Assembly: GCF_039523075.1 (NCBI RefSeq)
Contig: NZ_BAAAEP010000005.1
Coordinates: 49,194-113,193, forward strand
Source of the DNA: Caenispirillum bisanense
GTDB lineage: Bacteria; Pseudomonadota; Alphaproteobacteria; Rhodospirillales; Rhodospirillaceae
Direction of reading: 5' to 3'
Length of the DNA: 64,000 nt
Made by a program: the position numbers and the translations under genes
Notes under the pieces: model-generated
Database searches by the model: none
What the model was told of the DNA's origin: nothing
Seen by the model: only the letters and a program-made list of their open reading frames with translations
In this document: one piece after another, positions 23,870 to 32,354 of the stretch
Layout: every line of letters starts with the position of its first letter
Position numbering within the stretch: position 1 is the first letter of the stretch

Positions 23870-24586
23870 ATGACCAGCCGGCGCCCCTTGATGACGCCCA
23901 CGACCACCCTTCCGCCGTTCCCCACCTACACCCGCGCCGAACGCCTGGCCGACGCCATCGTCCACTGCATCGGCGTGCCGGCGGGGGTGATTGCGGCGGT
24001 GTGGCTGCTGGTGGTGGCCGCCGCCAACGGCGAGGCGCCGGTGATCGCCAGCCTTGCGGTCTACGCCGCCGGGCTGATCGGCATGCTGACCGCCTCGGCG
24101 CTCTACAACATGACGCCGCCGGGGCGGGCCAAGGCCATCTTCCAGCGCATCGACCACGCCATGATCTTCGTGATGATCGCCGGCAGCTACACCCCCTTCG
24201 TGGTCAATGCCCTCGACGCCGGCTTCGGCATCACCCTGGCGGCGGTGGTGTGGATCGGCGCCGTCACCGGCGTGGTGCTGAAGGTGGCCTTCCCGCGCGT
24301 CAACGACCGCCTGTGCCTGGCGCTCTACCTCGGCCTCGGGTGGACCATCGTGGTGGCGCTGGAGCCGCTGGCGGGGGCGGTTTCCGCCACCACCCTGTGG
24401 CTGCTGGTGATCGGCGGCCTGCTCTACACCGGCGGCACGCTGCTGCACGTGTGGGACCGTCTGCCCTTCAACAACGCCGGCTGGCATGTGGCCGTGCTGG
24501 GCGGCGCGGCCTGCCACTTTGCCGCCGTCCTGCTGGAATTCGGCTACGGCCACCGCCCCCTGGCGGCGGCGGTGGGGGTGGGGTGA
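23870..24586 (+). CDS. Hemolysin III / PAQR family membrane protein
   Basis: The 238-residue protein has seven hydrophobic helices and the PAQR/HlyIII motifs: ADAIVHCIGVPAGV, SALYNM, the RIDHAMIFVMIAGSYTPF block with its metal-binding histidine, and a C-terminal GWHVAVLGGAACHFAAVL. Bacterial members (YqfA, TrhA) affect membrane properties and lipid balance, and may have hydrolase activity at a zinc site. The ATG at 23870 has GGAG seven bases before it; an ATG at 23891 is possible. The stop lies three bases from the end of the convergent LuxR-type gene. Confidence 0.88.
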   Translation: MTSRRPLMTPTTTLPPFPTYTRAERLADAIVHCIGVPAGVIAAVWLLVVAAANGEAPVIASLAVYAAGLIGMLTASALYNMTPPGRAKAIFQRIDHAMIFVMIAGSYTPFVVNALDAGFGITLAAVVWIGAVTGVVLKVAFPRVNDRLCLALYLGLGWTIVVALEPLAGAVSATTLWLLVIGGLLYTGGTLLHVWDRLPFNNAGWHVAVLGGAACHFAAVLLEFGYGHRPLAAAVGVG

Positions 24587-24589
24587 CGG

Positions 24590-25711
24590 TCAGCGCCGAG
24601 CCGCCGGCGCGGCCGTCTGCGACAGCAGCAGCACCAGCCGCACCAGATCCGACTGCCGATGGCTGTCGGTTTTCTCCAGCACCGCCTTGAGCTGGCTGCG
24701 CAGGGTGGAGATGCGAACGGCCCGCCGCTCGGCAAGCTCCCTGAGGGTCGCGCCGCAGGCCAGTTCCACCGCCACGCGGGCTTCGGCCGGTGTCAGGCCG
24801 AACAGGTCGCACAACATGCGGCCGACGGGCAGCGAGCGCGGCTCCGTGCTCAGCAGCACCACAGCCGCCGGCTCGTCGAACATCCCCACCTGCATGACGC
24901 TGACCGGCATCACCTGGAGAAAGATGCGCCGGTCGGGCCCCGTGAGCAGCAGGGAACCCCCGCCGGAGCCGGCAGAACGGCGGGCGGTTTCTATGGCGGA
25001 GGCGACGGCGGCCTTGAACTTCTCCTGCAGGAAGGTATCGGCAATGACCATCCGTCCCTGCCGCAGGCCCAACGCCCGCCCCGGCCGCAGCGCGTCCTCT
25101 GCGAGCCGGTTCAGGCACTTGATGCGACAGTCCGGTCCCAGCACGGCAACCCCGGTGGCGATGCAGTCAAGGACGGCACTCAGCAAGGCCTGCGACCGGT
25201 CCCGAACCGTAAGGGTCTGCTGTAGCTGATACGCCCGCACGAGATGGCTGCGGACGGTCTGCATCAACGCCACTTCAGCCGGTCCGAACGGGTCCTGGCC
25301 GATGCTGCGATGGACTGCCACCACCACCGTGTCGCCATGGCGGTACTGCCCGCCGCCCATGACATAGCGCAGCCGGTTGGGCAGCAGGAACTCCTGGTAG
25401 AAGGAGTTGCGCCGGACCACATCACCGTCGAAGTGCTGATGACAGAGGAAGATGGAGCCCGGCGGCAGCCGTTCCGACACGCGGATGCGGGGATCCTGCA
25501 GGAACAACTGCTGCGTCATGTAGACGCGCCCGGCTTCGGCAAACTCCTCGCTGGTGACAATGCTGCTGGTGCCGCCGGGACCATACCACTGGATGTTGGC
25601 GGCCAGCCCGGTGGTCAGCCTCTCGATCCCCGCCACGACATCAGCCCACGCCGCCGGGTCGCTGACGCCTTCGTAGATCCGCCCTATGGTGTGGTCCAGG
25701 TCTTGTGTCAT
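24590..25711 (-). CDS. LuxR-type transcriptional regulator with a PAS-like middle domain
   Basis: The 373-residue protein ends in a helix-turn-helix of the LuxR class (about residues 310-365, FGLTPAEARVAVELACGATLRELAERRAVRISTLRSQLKAVLEKT). Residues about 170-270 resemble a PAS-like fold (SAVLDCIATGVAVLGPDCRIKCLNRLAEDAL). The N-terminal 165 residues show no receiver domain or known ligand-binding motif, so the signal is unknown. Such one-piece regulators are common in Azospirillum and its relatives. It is divergent from a secreted fasciclin protein, which is a plausible target because the two share a 203-base control region. Confidence 0.82.
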   Translation of the reverse strand: MTQDLDHTIGRIYEGVSDPAAWADVVAGIERLTTGLAANIQWYGPGGTSSIVTSEEFAEAGRVYMTQQLFLQDPRIRVSERLPPGSIFLCHQHFDGDVVRRNSFYQEFLLPNRLRYVMGGGQYRHGDTVVVAVHRSIGQDPFGPAEVALMQTVRSHLVRAYQLQQTLTVRDRSQALLSAVLDCIATGVAVLGPDCRIKCLNRLAEDALRPGRALGLRQGRMVIADTFLQEKFKAAVASAIETARRSAGSGGGSLLLTGPDRRIFLQVMPVSVMQVGMFDEPAAVVLLSTEPRSLPVGRMLCDLFGLTPAEARVAVELACGATLRELAERRAVRISTLRSQLKAVLEKTDSHRQSDLVRLVLLLSQTAAPAARR

Positions 25712-25914
25712 GGACCCCTCCGCACGACCGCTCCAGGAAGATCGGGAGAAGCACTCGGCCTCTTATCCAGAATAGTCGAAACCGACCCCATTGGACACTT
25801 GGCGGCAGGAGAGTCTCATCCCCCATTTGGCGGATGAACGCAGACGCGCCCGGCCGGACCATGGCGGCGGATCAGCATCGGATCCGCCCCGCACCTCATG
25901 AGGAGGAAGACGCC

Positions 25915-26604
25915 ATGCTCCCGCGCCTGCTGTCCGCCGCACGTCCGGCCGTTGTTCTTGCTCTCGCCCTTGCCGCCACTGCGGCGACCGCTCAGACGCC
26001 CGTTCCCGGCGGCGGGCGGGACTGTATTGTCGCCGGCGCCGCCCGCGTCATGAGCGTCGAGGCGACATGCCCCGGCAACGCCTTCGCCGTGCTGTCCTCC
26101 CTGCGCCACGAACGTCAGGTGCCGCGGCTGGATGCCCGCGGACTGGTGATGCTCGACCCGCAGACGGGACTGCCGATGATGGACAGCGTCACCGACACCT
26201 ACGGCCGCTTCCTGGAACTGGCGGAACTGGCCGGTGCCGGCCCGCTGCTGCAGGGTGACGAGCCGCATACCGTGCTGGCGGTCAGCGACCGCGCGCTCGG
26301 CGACAGCTATGACGACCTGAAGGCCGCCCTCACCTCCGGCGACGCGGCCCGGACGCTGGCGGCCCAGCAGGTGGTCCTGCATCACTTCTTCGACGAGCCG
26401 GTCTGGGCGGAGTATTTCTCCTCGTCGAGCGGCAAGATCTGGACCAAGGCCGGCACCTGGCGCGACGGCGGCACCCCGATCGCTTTCAACTATGCCAGCA
26501 GTTCCGGGCCGGTGATCGGCGGGCGTCATCCGCTGCGCCATGACGTTCCGGCCAGCAACGCCGTCATTCATCTGGTCGACGGACTTCTGGCCGACAGCAA
26601 ATAG
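25915..26604 (+). CDS. Secreted fasciclin (FAS1) domain protein
   Basis: The 229-residue protein has a Sec signal peptide (about residues 1-24, ending ATAATAQ) and one FAS1-like domain. Visible FAS1 elements are the TVLAVSDRAL strand, LAAQQVVLHHFF in place of the usual LxxHxV block, and NAVIHLVDGLL at the end. Two cysteines (near 35 and 50) may form a disulfide. FAS1 proteins act in adhesion or cell-surface interaction. AGGAGGAAG precedes the ATG at 25915; longer starts are possible but would bury the signal peptide. The divergent neighbour is a LuxR-type regulator. Confidence 0.8.
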   Translation: MLPRLLSAARPAVVLALALAATAATAQTPVPGGGRDCIVAGAARVMSVEATCPGNAFAVLSSLRHERQVPRLDARGLVMLDPQTGLPMMDSVTDTYGRFLELAELAGAGPLLQGDEPHTVLAVSDRALGDSYDDLKAALTSGDAARTLAAQQVVLHHFFDEPVWAEYFSSSSGKIWTKAGTWRDGGTPIAFNYASSSGPVIGGRHPLRHDVPASNAVIHLVDGLLADSK

Positions 26605-26743
26605 GCCGCGGCGGCACCCGGCAGGGATCGCGGCGCCTTTCGCGTCGGGCCCCTGCCGGCGGCCCCTCCCCTCACGTCGGGCTGGCCCCGTGCCTGCCTT
26701 ATGGGCTATATCAGGCCCTCCCCGACGCGAGAGACAGGTGTAC

Positions 26744-28243
26744 ATGAAGGTCAGCATCGACATGGGATCGGCGTCGGCGGGCAAGCCCGCATCGCTCGAT
26801 CTCGAGGAGCTGCTCGCCACGCGCCTGCTGGTGCAGGGCAACTCGGGCTCCGGCAAGTCGCACCTGCTGCGCCGCCTGCTGGAGCAGAGCGCCCAGTGGG
26901 TGCAGCAGGTGGTCATCGACCCGGAAGGCGATTTCGTCACCCTGGCCGACAGGTTCGGCCATGTGGTCGTCGATGCCTCCGACCACAACGACGCCCAGCT
27001 GCAGCAGGTGGCGGCGCGGGTGCGCATGCACCGCGTCTCGGTCATCCTCAACCTCGAACACCTGGACGCCGAGTTCCAGATGCGCCGCGCCGCCTCCTTC
27101 CTCGGCGGGCTGTTCGACTGCGACCGCGACTACTGGTATCCCGCCCTGGTGGTGGTGGACGAGGCGCAGCTGTTCGCCCCCGCCGCCGCCGGCGACGTTT
27201 CCGACGAAGCGCGCAAGGCCTCCCTCGGCGCCATGACCAACCTCATGTGCCGCGGCCGCAAGCGCGGGCTGGCCGGCGTCATCGCCACGCAGCGCCTGGC
27301 GAAGCTGGCCAAGAACGTGGCGGCGGAGGCGTCCAACTTCCTCATGGGCCGCACCTTCCTCGACATCGACATGGCGCGCGCCTCCGACCTGCTCGGCATG
27401 GAGCGCAAGCAGGCGGAGATGTTCCGCGACCTCAAGCGCGGCCACTTCATCGCCCTCGGCCCGGCCATCAGCAACCGCCCCTTCCCCATCGTCATCGGCG
27501 CGGTGGAGACCAGCCCGCGCGCCACCAGCCCCAAGCTGATGCCGCTGCCGGAAACGCCGCCGGCCGATGCCGCCGACCTCATCTTCAAGCCGGGCGAGAA
27601 CGAGCCGGCGCCCGCCCCGCGCCCCATCCGGCCGCTGCCGGCGCCCACCGCCACCAACGACATCCTGCAGCAGCTGGCCCGCGCCAAGCCGCCGGAGCCG
27701 GAGGTGGAGGAAGAGGACGACGCCGACCCGCAGGTCTCCATGGAACGCATCCTGCGCGACCTGATCGCCGATCCCGATGCCGCCTTCCGCTCGGTCGCCG
27801 TGCTCTACCAGGATTTCCTGGTCCGCTGCCGCATGAAGCGGGTGAACGGCCGCCAGCTCGACCTTGCCGCCTTCAAGCGCAAGCTCGCCGCCGCCCGCGC
27901 CGGGGTGTCGGTGGAGGCGGAGCATTCCAGCGAGTGGGAAAAGGCCCAAGGGGTGGCGGACCGCCTGCCGGAAGACCTGCAGCCGCTGTTCCTGCTGCTC
28001 GCCCGCGCCGCCATGGACCGCGCCCCCTGCCCGTCCGACACCGACATCGCGCGGGCCCGCAACAGCCGCTCGCCGCGACGGGCGCGCGGGCTGCTCGACT
28101 ACATGGAGAGCCGCGGCCTGATCGTGATGCGGGAAGAGGACGGGCTGCGCGTCATCGCCCTGCCCGATCTCGGCTGGGAAACCGCGCCCGGCGATCCGCA
28201 GGCGGGCGAGGAAGCGGTCAACCAGGGCGACCTGTTCGGCTGA
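26744..28243 (+). CDS. HerA-like P-loop ATPase (DUF87 type), orphan
   Basis: The 499-residue protein has a Walker A motif GNSGSGKS (residues 32-39), a Walker B ALVVVDEAQLF (about 139-149) and a GVIATQRLAKLAKNVAAEASNFLMGR block that contains the sensor and arginine-finger region of HerA-family hexameric translocases. After residue 260 a Pro-rich linker leads to a C-terminal region predicted helical (about 330-480) of unknown type. In archaea HerA works with NurA nuclease in DNA-end processing; in bacteria related ATPases occur in phage defence with SIR2 or nucleases. No nuclease is adjacent here. A small conserved gene follows after 124 bases. Confidence 0.8.
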   Translation: MKVSIDMGSASAGKPASLDLEELLATRLLVQGNSGSGKSHLLRRLLEQSAQWVQQVVIDPEGDFVTLADRFGHVVVDASDHNDAQLQQVAARVRMHRVSVILNLEHLDAEFQMRRAASFLGGLFDCDRDYWYPALVVVDEAQLFAPAAAGDVSDEARKASLGAMTNLMCRGRKRGLAGVIATQRLAKLAKNVAAEASNFLMGRTFLDIDMARASDLLGMERKQAEMFRDLKRGHFIALGPAISNRPFPIVIGAVETSPRATSPKLMPLPETPPADAADLIFKPGENEPAPAPRPIRPLPAPTATNDILQQLARAKPPEPEVEEEDDADPQVSMERILRDLIADPDAAFRSVAVLYQDFLVRCRMKRVNGRQLDLAAFKRKLAAARAGVSVEAEHSSEWEKAQGVADRLPEDLQPLFLLLARAAMDRAPCPSDTDIARARNSRSPRRARGLLDYMESRGLIVMREEDGLRVIALPDLGWETAPGDPQAGEEAVNQGDLFG

Positions 28244-28367
28244 CTGCGCTGCCGCCGCCGCGCCGCTGTCGCGTTCTCCCTCGCGGCGGCGCAGCACCGC
28301 TGCCCCCTGTTCAATCGGCGGGCGAGCGGGTAGAGTTGTCATACATCCAACGGAGGGGGGCCTCGCG

Positions 28368-28868
28368 ATGTTCGGCATCAAGCTTCCCGGCGCCGCCGCC
28401 GACAAGGCGGAGCAGCAGCGTCAGGCCATCGAGCGCGCCAAGGCCGATTGCCTGAAGACCCTCCACGAGATGGAGGACGCCTCCCCCGACACCGCCGAGC
28501 GCCTGCACAAGATGCTGAAGGACCGCTGCGGCAGCGACAAGCAGCTGCCGTTCGACTTCAAGAAGGCGCTGCTGGAAAAGGCGCGCGAACACGAGCGCCA
28601 CGCCAACATGCGCGAATGCGACCGCCTGCTGCATCAGGCGGCCCGGCTGGCGGCGGAAGAACACCTGACCGAACGGGCGCAGAAGCTGGGGGCCGGACGG
28701 CGCTACTTCAGCAAGGCCTGTACCCTGGGCGCCGACGAGGACTTCCGCCGGGCCGCCCAGCGGCTGATGGAAACCATCATGCTGACCGGCGGCGTCCACA
28801 AGGACGGGCCGAGCCGCGCCAAGCCGCTCGACCTCGCCCCGAAGGCGCCGAACCGGGCCAAGGGCTGA
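28368..28868 (+). CDS. Hypothetical cytoplasmic protein, charged and helical
   Basis: I do not recognise this 166-residue protein. It is rich in Lys, Arg, Glu and Ala and predicted almost entirely helical with heptad-like stretches (about residues 12-110). Two cysteines lie near residues 28 and 54 and one in MRECDRLLHQAARLAAEEHL. The tail is Pro/Lys-rich. There is no signal peptide. GGAGGGGG precedes the ATG. It follows the HerA-like ATPase gene and could be co-transcribed with it, though 124 bases separate them. Confidence 0.6.
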   Translation: MFGIKLPGAAADKAEQQRQAIERAKADCLKTLHEMEDASPDTAERLHKMLKDRCGSDKQLPFDFKKALLEKAREHERHANMRECDRLLHQAARLAAEEHLTERAQKLGAGRRYFSKACTLGADEDFRRAAQRLMETIMLTGGVHKDGPSRAKPLDLAPKAPNRAKG

Positions 28869-28902
28869 GCCCCGGCCCGGCCCCGGCCCGCGACCCCCGT
28901 CC

Positions 28903-29706
28903 TTACATCCGGCCGCCGGCCTGGCGGTAGATTTCCAGGGCTTCGGGCATCATCTGCTGCAGGTACTGGATGCGCTGTTCATGCCCCGGGTGGGTGGAGG
29001 CGAAGACCGGCGGCTGGGCGCCGCCCGCCTGCGACATGCGCTGCCACAGTTCCACCGCCGCCCGCGGATCATAGCCGGCGCGGGCCATGTAGACGAGGCC
29101 GCGGCGGTCGGCATCCAGTTCCTGGTTGCGCGAATAGGGCAGCAGCAGACCGTATTGCGCACCCGCGCCCAGCAGCGCCGCCACCTGCTCCGGCTGGCCC
29201 ATGCCGGCCTGGCCGAGGGCGGCACCGGCCAGATCGACCCCCATCTGGGTCGCCATCTGGCTCGACAGCCGTTCCTGCGAGTGGTTGGCGTCGACGTGGC
29301 CGATCTCGTGGCCGATCACCGCCGCCAGCTGGCTTTCGTTGGCGGCGACGCGGAACATGCCTTCATAGACGCCGATCTTGCGGCCCGGCAGGGCGAAGGC
29401 ATTGGCTTCCTCGCCGGCGAAGACCATCACCTCCCACTGGCGCGGATCGTGGCCGGCGGCGGTCAGCAGGCGGTCGGCGATCTGGCGCGCCGCCTGCTGG
29501 TAGGTGGCGTTGCGCGACGGCGGCATTTCCTGGCGCATCTGCTGCCACGTCTGGGCACCCATCTGCGCCACCTGCTGCTCCGACACCAGATTGATGCCAA
29601 GGCCGGTGGACTGCCCGGCGCAGGCCCCGAGAACCAGGGTTGAGCCCACCGCGGCGGCGGCCGCGACGCGGCGGATGCGGGAACGGGCAGAGGGGCGAAC
29701 GGCCAT
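28903..29706 (-). CDS. M48-family metalloprotease, lipoprotein (BepA/LoiP-like)
   Basis: This 267-residue protein has a signal peptide ending in a lipobox (VLGAC, modified Cys29), so it should be anchored to a membrane facing the periplasm. The zinc site HEIGH lies at residues 133-137 with ELDADRRG (about 195-202) supplying the third ligand. The HPGHEQRIQYL segment near the C-terminus is typical of the family. Homologues help assemble or degrade outer-membrane proteins. ATG 29706 was chosen because AGGAGG stands nine bases before it and the signal peptide follows; upstream codons are in frame but Arg-rich. Confidence 0.88.
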   Translation of the reverse strand: MAVRPSARSRIRRVAAAAAVGSTLVLGACAGQSTGLGINLVSEQQVAQMGAQTWQQMRQEMPPSRNATYQQAARQIADRLLTAAGHDPRQWEVMVFAGEEANAFALPGRKIGVYEGMFRVAANESQLAAVIGHEIGHVDANHSQERLSSQMATQMGVDLAGAALGQAGMGQPEQVAALLGAGAQYGLLLPYSRNQELDADRRGLVYMARAGYDPRAAVELWQRMSQAGGAQPPVFASTHPGHEQRIQYLQQMMPEALEIYRQAGGRM

Positions 29707-29857
29707 CGGAACAAACCTCCTGCAACGGAACCGGCGCCCGACGGTGGAGGGCGCCTTACGATCACTGCCTAACACGCACCACCGCCGGCGGGTTGCGGCC
29801 GTCGGCGCGGCGCCACCCGTTGCGTGTCATGAACCGCGAGTCGAGCAGAGGAAAACG

Positions 29858-30076
29858 TCAGTAATGAGGCGGCGGCGGCTCGTCCTGCGGCGCCCCGCCG
29901 GGGCCCGCCTCCAGTTCCATCACCCGGTCGATCAGGCGGCGGATCTGCAGCGCCATGCGGTCGATGATGCGCCCCTGCTCGGCGATGACGTCGGACAGGT
30001 CTTCCGCCGCCCGCTCGTGATGGGCAAGGCGGCTTTCCAGGTCGATGACCCGCTGTTCAAGATCGTCGGCAGCCAT
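29858..30076 (-). CDS. slyX: SlyX family protein
   Basis: The 72-residue protein is a short coiled coil with the SlyX pattern: LEQRVIDLESRLAHHERAAEDLS, then IAEQGRIIDRMALQIRRLIDRV, and the invariant Pro-rich PPPPHY ending. Its function in bacteria is not known. It lies eight bases downstream of a gene for a small soluble protein and is likely its operon partner. Confidence 0.88.
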   Translation of the reverse strand: MAADDLEQRVIDLESRLAHHERAAEDLSDVIAEQGRIIDRMALQIRRLIDRVMELEAGPGGAPQDEPPPPHY

Positions 30077-30084
30077 GGCCCCTG

Positions 30085-30456
30085 CTACTCCGCTTCCAGA
30101 CCGAACCGCCGCACCACGCTCGGCTGCGCCACGCCGGCCTGCAGGCACAGCAGGATCAGACGGGCATCGGCGCTGTCGCCGGCCGCCACCGCCTGCTCGA
30201 TCCGCCGCTCGGCATCGGCGACGGCCTCCGGGCCGACGGCGGTGGCATGATCCTCCGCCCCCAGCATGACATGGGCCAGCAGGTCGGAGGCATGGCGCAG
30301 GGCGGCGGGATCCTGCCGTGCGTCCGCCAGCAGCTTGAGGACGGTGAGCTTCACCGCTTCCGGCACGACGGCCGGATGCAGCCCGGCGGCGCGCAGGGCG
30401 TCGTCGAGGCGCTGGATGTCGCGCGAGCGACCGAACAGGGACAGCAGACCGAACAT
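30085..30456 (-). CDS. Hypothetical soluble protein
   Basis: This 123-residue protein starts with MFGLLSLFGRSRDI and continues as a series of Ala-rich amphipathic helices. It has no signal peptide or known motif; I do not recognise a family. The stop codon lies eight bases before the slyX start, so the two are probably one transcript. The upstream region is shared with a divergent gene for a secreted protein. Confidence 0.6.
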   Translation of the reverse strand: MFGLLSLFGRSRDIQRLDDALRAAGLHPAVVPEAVKLTVLKLLADARQDPAALRHASDLLAHVMLGAEDHATAVGPEAVADAERRIEQAVAAGDSADARLILLCLQAGVAQPSVVRRFGLEAE

Positions 30457-30592
30457 CGGCGCACCATAGCGCCTGCGGCGGCGGGAGGGAAGCGGCGGCG
30501 GCGGCCGGCAGCGCGGCGGAATGATCTGTTGAACAACTCAAGCGGGCGCGGCATAAGGAACAGGCACAGCTTTTGCGGGGGATTACCCAACC

Positions 30593-31018
30593 ATGCGTCT
30601 GCGCCTTCTTGCCGCCGTCCTGTTCGCCACCGCCGCCGGCAGCACCGCCGTCGCCCTGCCCGCCGCCGCCGGTCCGTCCGATCCGCTGGTCGGGCGCTGG
30701 AGCGGATCGGTGCGGGCCGAGGCCGGCATCGTCTCCGCCGTCATCGACGTCCAGGGTCCGCGCATCGGCAAGACCGCCGGCACCCTGTCGCTGCGCGGTC
30801 CGGCGCCGTGGGACTGCAACATCTGGCTGGAGTACGCCGGCACGGTGGACGGCGTGCATGCCTACCTGCCGCGGCGCAAGAACGACGCCGGCGAGGGCAT
30901 CGACCGCACCTGCAACACCAACGACTCCTATGTCGAGATCGGCGGCAGCGGCATGCACCTGCGCTGGCTGCGCGAGGGCAAGCCGCTGATCGAGGTGCCG
31001 ATGAAGGTGGAGCAGTAA
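30593..31018 (+). CDS. Secreted hypothetical protein
   Basis: The 141-residue protein has a clear Sec signal peptide (about residues 1-26) and a beta-rich remainder beginning PLVGRWSGSVRAEAG, the kind of opening often seen in small lipocalin- or beta-barrel-like periplasmic proteins. Two cysteines (in DCNIWLEY and RTCNTND) could form a disulfide. No function is known to me. It is divergent from the slyX pair and convergent with the EamA transporter gene, 21 bases away. Confidence 0.65.
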   Translation: MRLRLLAAVLFATAAGSTAVALPAAAGPSDPLVGRWSGSVRAEAGIVSAVIDVQGPRIGKTAGTLSLRGPAPWDCNIWLEYAGTVDGVHAYLPRRKNDAGEGIDRTCNTNDSYVEIGGSGMHLRWLREGKPLIEVPMKVEQ

Positions 31019-31039
31019 GGGGGACGACTCCGGCGGCGC

Positions 31040-31996
31040 TCAGGGCGCCCGGTTGCGGCGGCGGATCATCACGCAGGCCACCGCCGACACCACCAGCGCC
31101 AGCGCCGCCACCAGCCGCACCGTCAGCGCATCGCCCAGGATGATGACGGACCCGGCGACGCCCACCACCGGCACCAGCAGCGTCGCCACCGCCGCCTGAC
31201 CGACGGTCAGCCGCTTGACGATGACGAACCACAGCATCTGCGCGATGCAGATGGAGAACACCAGGTGGTAGCCGAGCGCCAGCCACGTCGGCAGGTGCCA
31301 GTCGGACGGCGGCGGCGGCGTCTCGAAGGCAGCGGCCAGCAGCACCAGGGGGGCGGCGGCGACGGCATACTGCCAGCCGGTGACGACGATGACGTGGCCG
31401 ACCCACTGGCCGCGCCGCTTCATCAGCACGGTGCCGAGCGCCCACGACACCGCCGCCGTCAGCATCAGCGCCGGGCCGAGCAGCGGCCCGCCCTGGCCGT
31501 TGACCGCCTCCGGCCCCAGCAGCACCAGCAGCCCCGCCATGCCGAGCGCCAGCCCGGCCACCTGCCGCGCCCCCGGCCGTTCCCCCAGCAGCGGCAGGGC
31601 GAGCAGGGTCGCCCATACCGGCATGGTGAAGGCGATGATGGCGGCGCGCGAGGTCGGCATCACCAGCTGCGCGAAGGCGGTGCACAGGTTGAAGACCAGG
31701 ATGTTGAGGATGCCGGTCACCAGCAGCCACGGCACTTCCGCCGCCGGCACCCGCAGCCGCAGCCCCTTCACCACCGCCCAGCCGAGCAGCACGATGCCGC
31801 CGGTGGCGAAGCCGATGGCCCGCAGGGTGAGCGGCGGCAGCTCGAACAGCACGGTCTTCACCGCCGGCCAGTTGCCGCCCCAGAACAGGCTGATGCACAG
31901 CACCAGCGCGATCTTGAAGGCGGTGCCGCCGCCGTCGGCGGGCACGGCGGTGGGGGCGGCGGCAGGGGCGGCCGGCACGGCGCGGGCGGTGGTCAT
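31040..31996 (-). CDS. EamA/DMT superfamily transporter
   Basis: The 318-residue protein has ten membrane helices in two EamA repeats, with family features such as LFWGGNWPAVK at the first helix and TMPVWATLLALPLLGERPG in the first repeat. These exporters move amino acids, metabolites or nucleotide sugars. It is the last gene of the leftward operon that begins with the class II aldolase at 41961 and lies five bases after the cupin gene. It might export a pathway intermediate or carry the product, which is inference from position. Confidence 0.85.
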   Translation of the reverse strand: MTTARAVPAAPAAAPTAVPADGGGTAFKIALVLCISLFWGGNWPAVKTVLFELPPLTLRAIGFATGGIVLLGWAVVKGLRLRVPAAEVPWLLVTGILNILVFNLCTAFAQLVMPTSRAAIIAFTMPVWATLLALPLLGERPGARQVAGLALGMAGLLVLLGPEAVNGQGGPLLGPALMLTAAVSWALGTVLMKRRGQWVGHVIVVTGWQYAVAAAPLVLLAAAFETPPPPSDWHLPTWLALGYHLVFSICIAQMLWFVIVKRLTVGQAAVATLLVPVVGVAGSVIILGDALTVRLVAALALVVSAVACVMIRRRNRAP

Positions 31997-32001
31997 GACG
32001 G

Positions 32002-32334
32002 TCAGGCCCCGGCGGCGGCGGCCGGTTCCAGGAACTCCACCTCGACGAAGATCAGGTCGCCGATGCCCTCGTTCACCACGTTGTGGGCGGTGCCGGCGGG
32101 GCGGAAATAGCTGCGGCCCGGCTCCAGGTCGGCATAGGTGACGCTGCCGTCCGGGTGCTCCAGGCGCATGCGGCTGGCGGTCACCGGCACGATCACGTAA
32201 TCGTACTCATGCGTATGAAATCCGGTCTCGTCGCCGGGGGCGAAGCGCCATTCGGTGACGCGGGTGCGGCCGTTTTCCAGGTGCTGCACCGGCGTCGCCT
32301 TGCCGGCGACCGGGTCGTTGTCTGCTGCGCACAT
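32002..32334 (-). CDS. Small single-domain cupin protein
   Basis: The 110-residue protein is one cupin barrel. The first metal-binding motif is visible as GFHTHEYDYVIVPV (residues about 38-51, two His and one Glu) and the second as YFRPAGTAHNVVNEG (about 76-90, His84). It may bind a metal and either catalyse a step or sense the pathway compound. It belongs to the long leftward operon, between the deacetylase and the EamA transporter. Confidence 0.82.
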   Translation of the reverse strand: MCAADNDPVAGKATPVQHLENGRTRVTEWRFAPGDETGFHTHEYDYVIVPVTASRMRLEHPDGSVTYADLEPGRSYFRPAGTAHNVVNEGIGDLIFVEVEFLEPAAAAGA

Positions 32335-32354
32335 GCGGATGATCCTCCGGGAAC

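Noticed and set aside
25799..25833. Two copies of TTGGCGG about 28 bases apart in the LuxR-fasciclin gap
   Set aside because: Seven-base matches are expected by chance, and no further symmetry supports an operator.
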